Of a stretch of 64,000 nt of DNA, positions 48,489-56,982 are shown one piece after another. Every line of letters begins with the position of its first letter. The first letter of the stretch is position 1. The stretch covers positions 1 to 64,000 of the forward strand of contig CAYORS010000002.1 in NCBI GenBank assembly GCA_964406475.1, read 5' to 3'. The position numbers and the translations under genes are program-made. This stretch comes from JAQBQZ01 sp964406475. GTDB taxonomy: Bacteria > Patescibacteriota > Minisyncoccia > Phycocordibacterales > CAIRYW01. A model generated the notes under the pieces. It saw nothing but the letters and a program-made list of their open reading frames with translations, did not search any database and was not told the origin of the DNA.

Positions 48489-49828
48489 TGCATACTCTAA
48501 AAAATTTTCTCAAAAAAATAATTCCAAAAAAAATTTTTGACATATATCATTTTTCTCTTGCGTGGATTGCTTCTTTTGTTTTTAGATTTCCTTCAAAAAA
48601 AATGATTATTATAGGTGTGACAGGGACAAAAGGTAAGACAAGTACTATTAATTATCTTTGGTCTGTGTTGGAGTATGGAGGAATAAAAACAGGTGTGATT
48701 ACAACAGCAAATGTACGTATTGGAGAAACAGAAATATTGAATCCTTTTCATATGACAATGCCAGGAAGGTTTGTAATACAAAAATTCCTTCATCGTATGG
48801 TGAGTGAAGGTTGTCGTTGTGCTATTGTGGAGACAACATCTCAAGGGATTGCACAGTTTCGTCATATTGGTATTGATTATGATGTTGCTATTTTCACGAA
48901 CCTTACACCAGAACATATTGATGCACACAAGACATTTGAGAATTACAAAATGATGAAAGGTAAACTTTTTGAAACTCTATCTCACAGTGCTACAAAATAT
49001 TTTGATAATAAACCTTTTCCCAAAACAATCATTGCAAACGCTGATAGCGAATATGCACCTTTCTTTCTTTCTTTTGATGCGCCACGCAAAGAGGCTTTCA
49101 GTATGAATCTCTCGGGTGCATACAAAGCAGATAATGTCTTGTTTCAGAAGGATGGGGTCTCATTTGAAGTTGGTAAAGAAAAATACTCACTTCAAATTCC
49201 TGGTGTGTTTAATGTATATAATGCACTCCCTGCAATCATTATTGGACACATCTTTGGTATAAGTAAAGAAAAAATCAAAAGAGGTTTACATCATCTTTCT
49301 GTTATACCTGGAAGAATGGAAGAAATTAGTCTCGGTCAAGATTTTCGTCTTTTTGTTGATTATGCTCATGAGAAATACAGTATGACTTTTGTCACAGAAA
49401 CAGCCAATCTTTTAAAGCAAAAAGGTGCCAAATCAATTATTTTGTTAGGAGCAGAAGGTGGAGGTCGTGATAAATCAAAAAGAGCCGTTATGGGTGAGAT
49501 TGTAGGTAAAAATGCAGATATTGTCGTTGTATCAAATGTTGATCCGTATGACGATGATCCACAAGAAATTTTAGAAGATATTGCTCGTGCAGCTGTTGCT
49601 GCGGGCAAATCGAGAAATAAAAATCTTTTTGTTATTGAAGATAGAAGAGAGGGGATTCGCAAATGTCTCGAAGAAGCTAAAACCGGAGATGTGGTTATTA
49701 TTGCATGCAAGGGTGCAGAGCAATCAATGATAATCGGAGGAGATTCGATTCCTTGGGATGATCGTACTGTTGTGAAAGAAGAATTGGAGTCATTACTTAA
49801 ACTTGAGGTATGTGATGGACTTTGTTAA
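48485..49828 (+). CDS. murE: MurE-like UDP-MurNAc-tripeptide synthetase
   Basis: Mur ligase adding the third residue to the peptidoglycan stem, 447 residues. The ATP loop is GVTGTKGKTSTINYL at about residue 43. VETTSQGIAQFRHIGIDYDVAIFTNL and TPEHIDAHKTFENY follow. The carbamylated-Lys region lies near YKMMKGKLFE, and the C-terminal domain has GRMEEI and FVDYAHEKYS. The specificity motif normally DNPR (diaminopimelate) or DNPA/DDPN reads VDPYDDDP here, so the third residue cannot be read off. The first ~40 residues replace the usual UDP-binding domain with a hydrophobic lead. Translationally coupled to the femAB-like gene. Confidence 0.87.
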   Translation: MMHTLKNFLKKIIPKKIFDIYHFSLAWIASFVFRFPSKKMIIIGVTGTKGKTSTINYLWSVLEYGGIKTGVITTANVRIGETEILNPFHMTMPGRFVIQKFLHRMVSEGCRCAIVETTSQGIAQFRHIGIDYDVAIFTNLTPEHIDAHKTFENYKMMKGKLFETLSHSATKYFDNKPFPKTIIANADSEYAPFFLSFDAPRKEAFSMNLSGAYKADNVLFQKDGVSFEVGKEKYSLQIPGVFNVYNALPAIIIGHIFGISKEKIKRGLHHLSVIPGRMEEISLGQDFRLFVDYAHEKYSMTFVTETANLLKQKGAKSIILLGAEGGGRDKSKRAVMGEIVGKNADIVVVSNVDPYDDDPQEILEDIARAAVAAGKSRNKNLFVIEDRREGIRKCLEEAKTGDVVIIACKGAEQSMIIGGDSIPWDDRTVVKEELESLLKLEVCDGLC

Positions 49829-49889
49829 TCTAATAAAGATATGTTTATTTATACTTTTTTGTATTATTGGTGGGTAATCAATAACATTT

Positions 49890-51305
49890 ATGCATCAAAA
49901 TAATTCACCATGGCTGTACCAGCTTCATCGTACTCGTGAAGTCGATATTATAGTGACTGATATGAATACTCAGATTGTGATAGTGGGGGGTGGGATTTCT
50001 GGTGTGATGACTGCTTACTTTCTTCTAAAAAATACACACAAACAAGTCACTCTCATCGAAGGGAATAAAGTTGCTCACGGTGCAACAGGACACAATGCAG
50101 GACAGCTTGTGGCAGAATTTGAGCGTCCTTTTACTGATATTGTACGAGAGTATGGTCTCGAAAAAGCTAATGATGCTGAAGAGTCTGTCAATTCTGCCTG
50201 GATTCTTCTTGAAGAGATTTTTAAGGATGCTAAAATCGAAACACCGGTTTCTACTTTTGTTGGTTATAATGGATATAAATACAAAGATCATATTATTGAT
50301 CAATTAAAAGCAGTGTCACTGCGTAAATATGGAGAACGGAATATTTCACCTCTTTTCATTGCTTCAGAATGGATAGAAAATAATCCTCTCCCACAAGAAT
50401 TTGATGGTTTGTACGAAGTTGTGCCTCAGGCAAACATTCTTTCTTTGCTTGAGACAGAAGATTCTGATTATGTGGCCGCAACATCACTAAAGAAAGGATG
50501 CACCAACAGTGCACTTCTTACAGAAGAGCTTGCTGGGTATCTTTTGTCTCAATATAAGGGTCGTTTTACACTTCTCGAGCATTCTTCTGTTGCTATGGTC
50601 ACACTCGGTCAAGGTGATATTAATCTTTCCGTTGTTACTAATCGTAAAGATGGTAATCCAGAAGATACATATACAGTTCATTGTGAAAAAGTGATCTTGT
50701 GTACAAATGGTTTTGAAAGAATACAAATCAAAAACAATGCTGGGGACGATATAGATGCTAAATTTCATCATATGGTAAATGGTGATATAGGATATATGGC
50801 TGCGTATACTGAAGAACTCAAAAATCCCCCAACAGCGCTTGGGTATTATGATCAAGGGGAAGAAATGCAAGGTGTGAACGTAAATGCGTACACAGACACT
50901 CCTTATGTATACAAAACCCGTCGTCCATATGAAATCGAAAAAAATGAAATCCATAATCTTGTGTGTTTTGGTGGACCAGAACAGCAAATCGAAGAAACCC
51001 AAGATTATGACCGATATGCCCCTTTTGTTGAAGAAAAAGGTGACATCATTAAAGCATTTATAAAAAAAACCGTTATTGATAAAAAAGATTCCCATTTAGA
51101 ATATCGTTTTAAGTGGCACGGTATTATGTGCTACACACCTACCAATCTTCGTGTGATTGGTGAAGAGCCTAAAAACCCACTTTTGCTTTATAATCTAGGA
51201 TGTAATGGTGTGGGGATTTTGCCTGCTATTTTTGGAGCTCATAAAATTTCAAGAATAATAAATGGAGAGAAGTTTGAAGAGTCAGTTTTTGATCCTAAAA
51301 AATAG
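49890..51305 (+). CDS. FAD-dependent amine/amino-acid oxidase-like protein (DAO family)
   Basis: 471 residues. FAD Rossmann motif IVIVGGGISGVMTAYFLL at about 29-46, then LIEGNKVAHGATGHNAGQL, the DAO-family continuation that places FAD. VILCTNGFERI is the second FAD contact and LGCNGVGILPAIFGAHKISR the C-terminal one. The first ~25 residues (NSPWLYQLHRTRE) precede the fold, as in gamma-glutamylputrescine-oxidase-like members. It probably oxidises an amine or N-substituted amino acid, but the substrate is not predictable. No partner genes nearby. Confidence 0.85.
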   Translation: MHQNNSPWLYQLHRTREVDIIVTDMNTQIVIVGGGISGVMTAYFLLKNTHKQVTLIEGNKVAHGATGHNAGQLVAEFERPFTDIVREYGLEKANDAEESVNSAWILLEEIFKDAKIETPVSTFVGYNGYKYKDHIIDQLKAVSLRKYGERNISPLFIASEWIENNPLPQEFDGLYEVVPQANILSLLETEDSDYVAATSLKKGCTNSALLTEELAGYLLSQYKGRFTLLEHSSVAMVTLGQGDINLSVVTNRKDGNPEDTYTVHCEKVILCTNGFERIQIKNNAGDDIDAKFHHMVNGDIGYMAAYTEELKNPPTALGYYDQGEEMQGVNVNAYTDTPYVYKTRRPYEIEKNEIHNLVCFGGPEQQIEETQDYDRYAPFVEEKGDIIKAFIKKTVIDKKDSHLEYRFKWHGIMCYTPTNLRVIGEEPKNPLLLYNLGCNGVGILPAIFGAHKISRIINGEKFEESVFDPKK

Positions 51306-51355
51306 TTCAGTATATATGATATAATAAATAAAATTATTATTGTATAAAATAAATT

Positions 51356-51549
51356 ATGGAACAATCAAGCGAACATACTGCATCTTTTAATGAAGATACA
51401 GATCAAATGGAGTGTGAAAATGTGAGAAGTGAAAGCCAGACTGGTGACCCTGTCGTGACCCACATTTGACTGCGAATGTAGATGTTGAGGCGGCTCAAGC
51501 AGAAGGGATGAATATTGAAGCGGCAACATCCGAGACTCAAGCAAGTTAA
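51356..51549 (+). pseudogene. Small acidic protein gene interrupted by a -1 frameshift
   Basis: ATG 51356 starts an acidic 37-residue frame (MEQSSEHTASFNEDTDQMEC) ending at TGA 51467-51469. One base back, the frame reads DPHLTANVDVEAAQAEG and NIEAATSETQAS to a TAA at 51547-51549, five bases before the kinase-like gene. Both parts are acidic and Ala/Glu-rich, so one original ~64-residue protein is likely. An extended -10 TGATATAAT (51317-51325) lies 30 bp upstream. No family recognised; probably cotranscribed with the next gene. Confidence 0.45.
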
Positions 51550-51553
51550 GAAT

Positions 51554-52138
51554 ATGAAAAAGATTGGTGGAGGCTGGCAATATGTAGTCTATGATATGGG
51601 AAATGATAAGGTCTACAAAAAATACAGAAACAAATTTTCACGTTTCTTGTTTATTTTGTTTCATTCAAAAACATCGATTTTTAAAATGTGGCAAGAAGTA
51701 AAGCGTATGGACACAGAGGTTCAAAACTCTTTTAGGATTATACAAAAAGGAAAGATTCCTTTAGACCTGCTTGCAAATCCTGTTTTACTCGGTGGTTATG
51801 ATTATACTCAAGATTTTTGCATACCTCTTTATGTTGTCTTTCAAAATATATCTACAGAAAAAGGTAAAGATATTATTGATCGTTTTATTGCTTTTTCACT
51901 TAAGCTGCTTGATTTGGGTGTTATCGATTTGTCATTTCGGATGCCGACAAATTTTGGTTTAACTAAAGATGGTGATGTGGTCCTTCTCGATATTGGGGAG
52001 ATTCAAGATGATAGAGAGATTATTATTCAACAGAGAAAAGCGAGATATTGGCAGCTTCCATACATAGACGCAAGTATCAAAGATAAAGAAGTTTGTGCTT
52101 ATTATCGAAAACAAATGGATACTTTTTTTGGGCTTTAA
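51554..52138 (+). CDS. Protein-kinase-fold protein (atypical, small)
   Basis: 194 residues from ATG 51554; a longer frame would overlap the preceding gene. A glycine-rich start, IGGGWQYVVYDMGNDKVYKKYRN, resembles the P-loop and the ATP-binding Lys (KVYKK) of kinase-like folds. NFGLTKDGDVVLLDIGEIQD matches the catalytic-loop Asn and metal-binding Asp (xDxG). The usual HxD/HRD catalytic-loop residues are replaced around VIDLSFRMPTNFG, so activity is uncertain. Close to aminoglycoside-phosphotransferase/RIO-type minimal kinases. Substrate unknown. Confidence 0.7.
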   Translation: MKKIGGGWQYVVYDMGNDKVYKKYRNKFSRFLFILFHSKTSIFKMWQEVKRMDTEVQNSFRIIQKGKIPLDLLANPVLLGGYDYTQDFCIPLYVVFQNISTEKGKDIIDRFIAFSLKLLDLGVIDLSFRMPTNFGLTKDGDVVLLDIGEIQDDREIIIQQRKARYWQLPYIDASIKDKEVCAYYRKQMDTFFGL

Positions 52139-52155
52139 TTTTGAGACTTTCGTAG

Positions 52156-52161
52156 TATAAT
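52156..52161 (+). promoter_or_regulatory. -10 box of Cys-rich exported protein gene
   Basis: TATAAT, 6 bp before the ATG at 52168; leaderless arrangement. Confidence 0.6.
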
Positions 52162-52167
52162 ACTTAT

Positions 52168-52527
52168 ATGAATAATGAAAAAATATCTAAATTTATAGCC
52201 TGCGTGGTCGTTGTGTATATTGGTGTGTGGTTGTGGCCTGTGTTTTTTCATCAGAGACTTTTTTATCCCCAAGGATGCGAGTTTAATTGTTTTTATGGTG
52301 GTGCAATACCCACACCGTATTCTTATTCAAAAGACTCCGAGATCTATATTAATTCTGGAATAGAAAAAACAGAAGATGAATACCCAGTTCAAATAACTAT
52401 TGACGGTAGTGCAACTAATTCAGACAACGTCGCCTGCCCAGCTGATGCAAAGCTTTGTGATGACGGATCATCCGTAGGACGCGTAGGTCCTAACTGTGAT
52501 TTTGAAGAATGTCCTCAGATACAATAA
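52168..52527 (+). CDS. Membrane-anchored protein with C-terminal Cys motif
   Basis: 119 residues: one N-terminal transmembrane helix (about 8-26), an outer region with CEFNCFYGG, and a C-terminal motif. That motif, CPADAKLCDDGSSVGRVGP followed by NCDFEECP, has four regularly spaced Cys. I recognise it as a short Cys module recurring at the ends of exported CPR proteins, but know no function for it. Disulphides are likely, which fits the presence of the DsbA-like enzyme. It overlaps no gene; the phosphomannomutase starts 1 bp after its stop. Confidence 0.72.
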   Translation: MNNEKISKFIACVVVVYIGVWLWPVFFHQRLFYPQGCEFNCFYGGAIPTPYSYSKDSEIYINSGIEKTEDEYPVQITIDGSATNSDNVACPADAKLCDDGSSVGRVGPNCDFEECPQIQ

Positions 52528-52528
52528 A

Positions 52529-52933
52529 ATGCTCAAAAAAGAAATTTTCAAAGCATACGATATTAGAGGTCTGTATCCCGAAGACATAAATGAAGAGTCG
52601 CTGCTTTCAATCACGAAGGCTCTCATATCTCTCTGGAATCAAGGTGCGATTGTGATCGCGCATGATGGGAGGCATGGGTCTTACGAGCTTGCGTTGTATG
52701 CAAAGAGGGTTTTGGAAGAGGAAGAAGCTTCTTGTAAGAAATTTGAGGTTGTTTTTGTGGGGCTTGCCACAACCCCGATGTTTTATTTTTTAGTCAATCA
52801 TTTTGATGCGATGGGGGGGATGATGATTACTGCTTCACATAATCCCAAAGAATATAATGGTGTCAAAGCTGTCGGCCCAAAAGCAGTACCTTTTAGTGGA
52901 AAAGATGTTTTAGCTGTTATTGAAAAAAAATGA
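52529..52933 (+). CDS. Phosphomannomutase/phosphoglucomutase, N-terminal part (split gene)
   Basis: 134 residues holding domain 1 of an alpha-D-phosphohexomutase. The start is KAYDIRGLYPEDINEESLL, and the active-site phosphoserine lies in GGMMITASHNPKEYNG. The frame ends at a TGA directly after an A8 run (52923-52930). The remaining domains follow in the -1 frame with a 4-bp ATGA overlap. In relatives this is one ~455-residue chain. Either an A was lost, or ribosomes slip on the A-run, or two polypeptides associate. ATG 52529 is preferred over the longer upstream frame because the family starts here. Confidence 0.85.
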   Translation: MLKKEIFKAYDIRGLYPEDINEESLLSITKALISLWNQGAIVIAHDGRHGSYELALYAKRVLEEEEASCKKFEVVFVGLATTPMFYFLVNHFDAMGGMMITASHNPKEYNGVKAVGPKAVPFSGKDVLAVIEKK

Positions 52934-53823
52934 ACGAAAACTATACCCAACTCTATATAGATTTTTTGAGAAAGTTTGTTGATGTGAGGAAGTCTCTCAA
53001 GGTAGTCTTTGATGCGTCCAATGGTCCAGCAGGGATTCTAGTAAAAAAAATTTTTGCAAATACTCCTGTAGATGTTTTCGTTATAAACGACGACATCGAT
53101 CCTGATTTTAAAGCACATGGTCCCAACCCTCTTTCACCATCTGCATCATCTATGATACAAAAAACAATTCTTGAAGAAAAAGCTTCTCTCGGTGTTATGT
53201 TCGATGCTGATGCTGATAGAGCTGTTTTTTTTGATGAGGAAGGTGTGATGATGGATGCTTGTTTCTCTTTGTCATTTATGTTTGGCTATCTAAAAACACC
53301 AGTGGTTGTAGATGAGCTTGTCTATCAAGCAATTCGTTTTCTTAGGCTCTTGCCAGAAAGTGATCTCGTACCTTCACGGATTGGAGCTTTCTTTTTAAAA
53401 GAAAAGATGCGCGATCAAGGTATTTTTGGGGGTGGTGAATTTTCTGGGCACTATTTTTTTAAAGATTTTTTTAATGCTGATTCTGGTATTTTTGCAAGTA
53501 TCTTTTTTTTGAATGCATTATCTAGGTCTCAGACTACTTTGTCTCACTGGAAACAAGAAAAGGGTGAACATACAATTTGTACAGAGGAAATAAAAATACA
53601 AAATCTCGATATGGCTTCTTTGCTTAAAACAATTGAGAATAATTATCTTTCAACTGCAAAAGAAGTAAGTAGGAGAGATGGGTTGTCTCTTATTTTTGAT
53701 GATTTTTGGTGTAATATTCGAGCTTCAAATACAGAACCTATTCTTCGAATTATCGCAGGAGGTAGACAAGGGGTATGTGATAAGGTAAAAGAAATTAAAA
53801 AACTCATTAACGAACAAAAGTAA
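52930..53823 (+). CDS. Phosphomannomutase/phosphoglucomutase, C-terminal part (split gene)
   Basis: 297 residues covering domains 2-4. YTQLYIDFLRKFVDVRKSLKVVFDASNGPAG is domain 2, and the metal loop FDADADRAVFFDEEG (DxDxD) follows. The sugar-binding GGGEFSGHYFFKDF starts domain 3, and the phosphate-binding RASNTEPILRIIAGG belongs to domain 4. All active-site loops beyond the phosphoserine are here, so neither half can work alone. The two could reassemble or be joined by -1 slippage on A8. The enzyme supplies mannose-1-P or glucose-1-P for surface sugars. Confidence 0.85.
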   Translation: MNENYTQLYIDFLRKFVDVRKSLKVVFDASNGPAGILVKKIFANTPVDVFVINDDIDPDFKAHGPNPLSPSASSMIQKTILEEKASLGVMFDADADRAVFFDEEGVMMDACFSLSFMFGYLKTPVVVDELVYQAIRFLRLLPESDLVPSRIGAFFLKEKMRDQGIFGGGEFSGHYFFKDFFNADSGIFASIFFLNALSRSQTTLSHWKQEKGEHTICTEEIKIQNLDMASLLKTIENNYLSTAKEVSRRDGLSLIFDDFWCNIRASNTEPILRIIAGGRQGVCDKVKEIKKLINEQK

Positions 53824-54010
53824 TCAGTGTCTTATGTTTTTGTGTCTGTTTTTGTGCTTTAGAAATAGCTCTTTTTTTAAAAAAATATTGATTCAAAAAA
53901 AACTATGTGTTGTGATACTTTTTTTTAGTTTTCCACTGTTTTAATTGGGTTGTTTTTGAGGTAAAATTATTGAACAAACTTTAATTATTATTATTTTTAT
54001 TTGAACTTTT

Positions 54011-55279
54011 ATGGCTATAGAACTTGTAATAAAAAGAAATGGATCTATCGTTGAGTTTGATAGAATTCGTATCGAAAAAGCAATCCAAAAAGCATGTGAA
54101 GCATCAGGTGAGAGTGCAACGGTTCAAGATATTTCTAAAATTACAGACAAAGTCATACAAAGTCTTAATGAAAAATTTGGCAACAATACTCCAACTGTTG
54201 AAGGTATTCAAGATATGGTTGAAATATGTCTTATGGAGTCTGATCTTCATGCGACAGCAAAGGCTTATATTCTCTATCGACAAAAAAGAGCAGAACTTCG
54301 AAAAAGAGATATTTTCAAAAAAAGACTTTCTTTAAAGCCCTACGAATATCCAGAGCTTCTCGAGTATGTTGATGGGATTAGACACTCATACTGGCTTCAT
54401 ACCGAGTTTAATTTTACCTCTGATATTCATGACTATTTGGTCAACACAACGGAATCAGAAAAAAACGCTATCAAAAACGCAATGCTTGCTATCGCACAGG
54501 TAGAGGTATCGGTAAAAACTTTTTGGGGTGATGTCTACAAAAAAATCCCAAAACCAGAAATAGGTGCAGTCGGCGCCACTTTTGCAGAAAGTGAAGTAAG
54601 ACATCAAGACGCATATGCACATTTGCTTGAGATACTTGGTTTTAACCACGAGTTTGAACGAGTCAAAGAAATTCCAGCAATCATAAATAGAATCAATTAT
54701 ATTGAAAAAGCGATTTCTAACGCACATTCTGATCATCATAAGGAATACTCTCGCACACTTCTTCTTTTCTCTCTTTTCATTGAACATGTGTCTCTTTTTT
54801 CTCAGTTTCTTATTATCATGTCATTCAATAAGTTTAAAGGGCTCTTTCGCGGAATGTCTAATGTCATTGAGGCAACATCAAAAGAAGAGCAGATTCATGG
54901 TTTGTTTGGTATTGATCTTATGCGAATTATAAAATCCGAACATCCTGAGTGGTTTACACCAGAATACGAGCAATCTGTTTTGGATTTGTCACAAGAGGCC
55001 TATGATGCAGAAATGAGTATACTTGATTGGATTTTTGAGAAAGGGGAACTTGAATTTTTGCCTAAAAAAACAGTTCAAGAGTTTATTAAGAACAGATTTA
55101 ATAATTCTTTGTCTGCGATTGGCTTTCGAAAGCTTTTTGATGTCGATCATAGTATCCTCGAAGAGACAGAATGGTTTGATGATGAGATAATGACCACAAA
55201 GCATTTAGATTTTTTTGTAAAACGATCTGTCAATTACAATAAAAGAGTTGAAAGTATCACAGGAGACGATTTGTTTTAA
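54011..55279 (+). CDS. nrdB: Ribonucleotide reductase class I beta subunit with N-terminal ATP-cone
   Basis: 422 residues. An ATP-cone occupies 1-95 (IKRNGSIVEFDRIRIEKAIQKA). The R2 four-helix domain follows. Probable metal ligands are E165, E195, H198, E259, E293 and H296. Y202 is four residues after H198, in the place of the radical tyrosine of E. coli R2, so a tyrosyl-radical dimetal cofactor is likely. The catalytic-subunit gene downstream lacks an ATP-cone, so allosteric on/off control has moved to the beta subunit, as known from some other class I enzymes. The 187-bp upstream spacer holds only a weak -10. Confidence 0.9.
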   Translation: MAIELVIKRNGSIVEFDRIRIEKAIQKACEASGESATVQDISKITDKVIQSLNEKFGNNTPTVEGIQDMVEICLMESDLHATAKAYILYRQKRAELRKRDIFKKRLSLKPYEYPELLEYVDGIRHSYWLHTEFNFTSDIHDYLVNTTESEKNAIKNAMLAIAQVEVSVKTFWGDVYKKIPKPEIGAVGATFAESEVRHQDAYAHLLEILGFNHEFERVKEIPAIINRINYIEKAISNAHSDHHKEYSRTLLLFSLFIEHVSLFSQFLIIMSFNKFKGLFRGMSNVIEATSKEEQIHGLFGIDLMRIIKSEHPEWFTPEYEQSVLDLSQEAYDAEMSILDWIFEKGELEFLPKKTVQEFIKNRFNNSLSAIGFRKLFDVDHSILEETEWFDDEIMTTKHLDFFVKRSVNYNKRVESITGDDLF

Positions 55280-55308
55280 TTAATCATCATTTAAAATCCA
55301 CATCAATT

Positions 55309-56982
55309 ATGTACTGGCTTAATGAAAATAGTAGAAAATTTCTAGCAAAAGATTATATCAATGACGGGTCAAGTGCTGAGGATCGAATCCGTGCTATTGC
55401 AGAACATGCGGAGAAGATTTTGGGCATAAAGGGGTATGCTGATAAGTTTTATGGATATATGGAAAAGGGATATTATTCACTTTCGACCCCTGTATGGGTT
55501 AATTTTGGTGTCAAAAAGGGTCTTCCAATTAGCTGTTTTGGATCATATCTTGGCGATACCATGGGGGATATTTTGTTTACAAACGCAGAGGTAGGAATGA
55601 TGAGTAAGATGGGAGGAGGAACATCTGCATATTTCGGTGGACTTCGACCTCGTGGAGCCGCGATAACAAACAACGGATACTCGTCAGGACCTGTTCACTT
55701 TATGCAGCTTTTTGATGTGATGACTGATGTGGTATCGCAAGGATCTACTCGTCGTGGGCATTTGGCGGCATATCTTCCTGTTGAACATCCAGACATTGAA
55801 GAATTTTTGGATATTGGTACAGAAGGCAATAAGATCCAAGGACTCAACAATGCTGTGACAGTTACAAATAAATGGATGGAAGATATGATTGCAGGAGATG
55901 AGAAGAAGCGACATATTTGGGCAAAAATTATCAAAAGAAGAACAGAGATCGGGTATCCTTACATTCTTTTTTCTGACAATGTCAACAACAATAAACCTCA
56001 AGTTTATAAAGATAAAAAACTAGATATTTATGCAAGTAATCTTTGTAGTGAGATAGCGCTTCCTTCAAATGAAGATTGGTCTTTTGTGTGCTGTTTGTCT
56101 TCTATCAATGCTCTTCATTATGAAGAATGGAAAGACACCGATGCTGTAGAGACTCTTACTTATTTTCTTGATGCTGTAATGAGTGAGTTCATCGAAAAGC
56201 TTGAATGGCGTAAAGATCATCCAGACAAAGACAAAAGACAAGAATTTCTTTTTATGGAAAAAGCATATAATTTTGCAAAACAAAACCGTGCACTTGGGCT
56301 TGGGGTACTGGGATGGCATTCATTATTGCAAAGTAAGATGCTTGCTTTTGATTCTCAAGAAGCAATGACTCTTAATGTCAAAATTTTTAAGCTCATACAA
56401 GAAAAAACATACAAGGCATCAAAAGAAATGGCAGAAAAGTACGGTGAACCAGAAGTGCTTAAGGGTTATGGTATGCGTAATACTACCACTATGTCTGTTG
56501 CACCGAACACATCTTCTGCATTTATTTTAGGACAAGTATCACAAGGAGTGGAGCCTATCTGGTCTAATTGTTATGTAAAGGATATTGAAAAAATGAAAGT
56601 AACAATCAAAAATCCATTTCTTGAAAAGTTGCTCGAAAGTAAAGGTCAAAACACAAAAGAAGTGTGGCAATCTGTTCGAGATATGAATGGATCTGTACAA
56701 CATCTTGATATTTTGACAGCAGAAGAAAAAGAAGTATTCAAGACCTTTGCAGAGATTGATCAATATTCTGTTATTGATCAAGCGGCTGCAAGGCAGCTTT
56801 ATATTGATCAAAGTCAGTCTTTGAATCTTATGATCAATCCGAAGACAGCAACAGCAAAAGATATTAATGCTCTCTATATTGATGCGTGGAAACAAGGAGT
56901 CAAAACTCTGTATTACCAGCATAGTATGAACGCTGCACAAGAACTCAGTCGTAAAAAGGTTTGTATTAGTTGTGAAGCATAA
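55309..56982 (+). CDS. nrdA: Ribonucleotide reductase class I alpha (catalytic) subunit
   Basis: Reduces ribonucleotides to deoxyribonucleotides, 557 residues. It is short because the N-terminal ATP-cone is missing. The active-site cysteines are seen in LPISCFGS (redox pair), ASNLCSEIALPS (thiyl radical, in the NLCxEI loop) and WSFVCCLSSINAL (redox pair). SMAPNTSSA-type SVAPNTSSAFI is the substrate phosphate loop. A C-terminal CISCEA pair delivers electrons from thioredoxin or glutaredoxin. It lies 29 bp after nrdB. Confidence 0.94.
   Translation: MYWLNENSRKFLAKDYINDGSSAEDRIRAIAEHAEKILGIKGYADKFYGYMEKGYYSLSTPVWVNFGVKKGLPISCFGSYLGDTMGDILFTNAEVGMMSKMGGGTSAYFGGLRPRGAAITNNGYSSGPVHFMQLFDVMTDVVSQGSTRRGHLAAYLPVEHPDIEEFLDIGTEGNKIQGLNNAVTVTNKWMEDMIAGDEKKRHIWAKIIKRRTEIGYPYILFSDNVNNNKPQVYKDKKLDIYASNLCSEIALPSNEDWSFVCCLSSINALHYEEWKDTDAVETLTYFLDAVMSEFIEKLEWRKDHPDKDKRQEFLFMEKAYNFAKQNRALGLGVLGWHSLLQSKMLAFDSQEAMTLNVKIFKLIQEKTYKASKEMAEKYGEPEVLKGYGMRNTTTMSVAPNTSSAFILGQVSQGVEPIWSNCYVKDIEKMKVTIKNPFLEKLLESKGQNTKEVWQSVRDMNGSVQHLDILTAEEKEVFKTFAEIDQYSVIDQAAARQLYIDQSQSLNLMINPKTATAKDINALYIDAWKQGVKTLYYQHSMNAAQELSRKKVCISCEA

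Noticed and set aside
49814..49876. 20-codon hydrophobic frame after murE
   Set aside because: No promoter, terminator or other support; chance AT-rich frame.
53824..54010. NrdR boxes upstream of nrdB
   Set aside because: A stretch near CTATGTGTTGTG is only vaguely similar and no second box is found at the proper distance.
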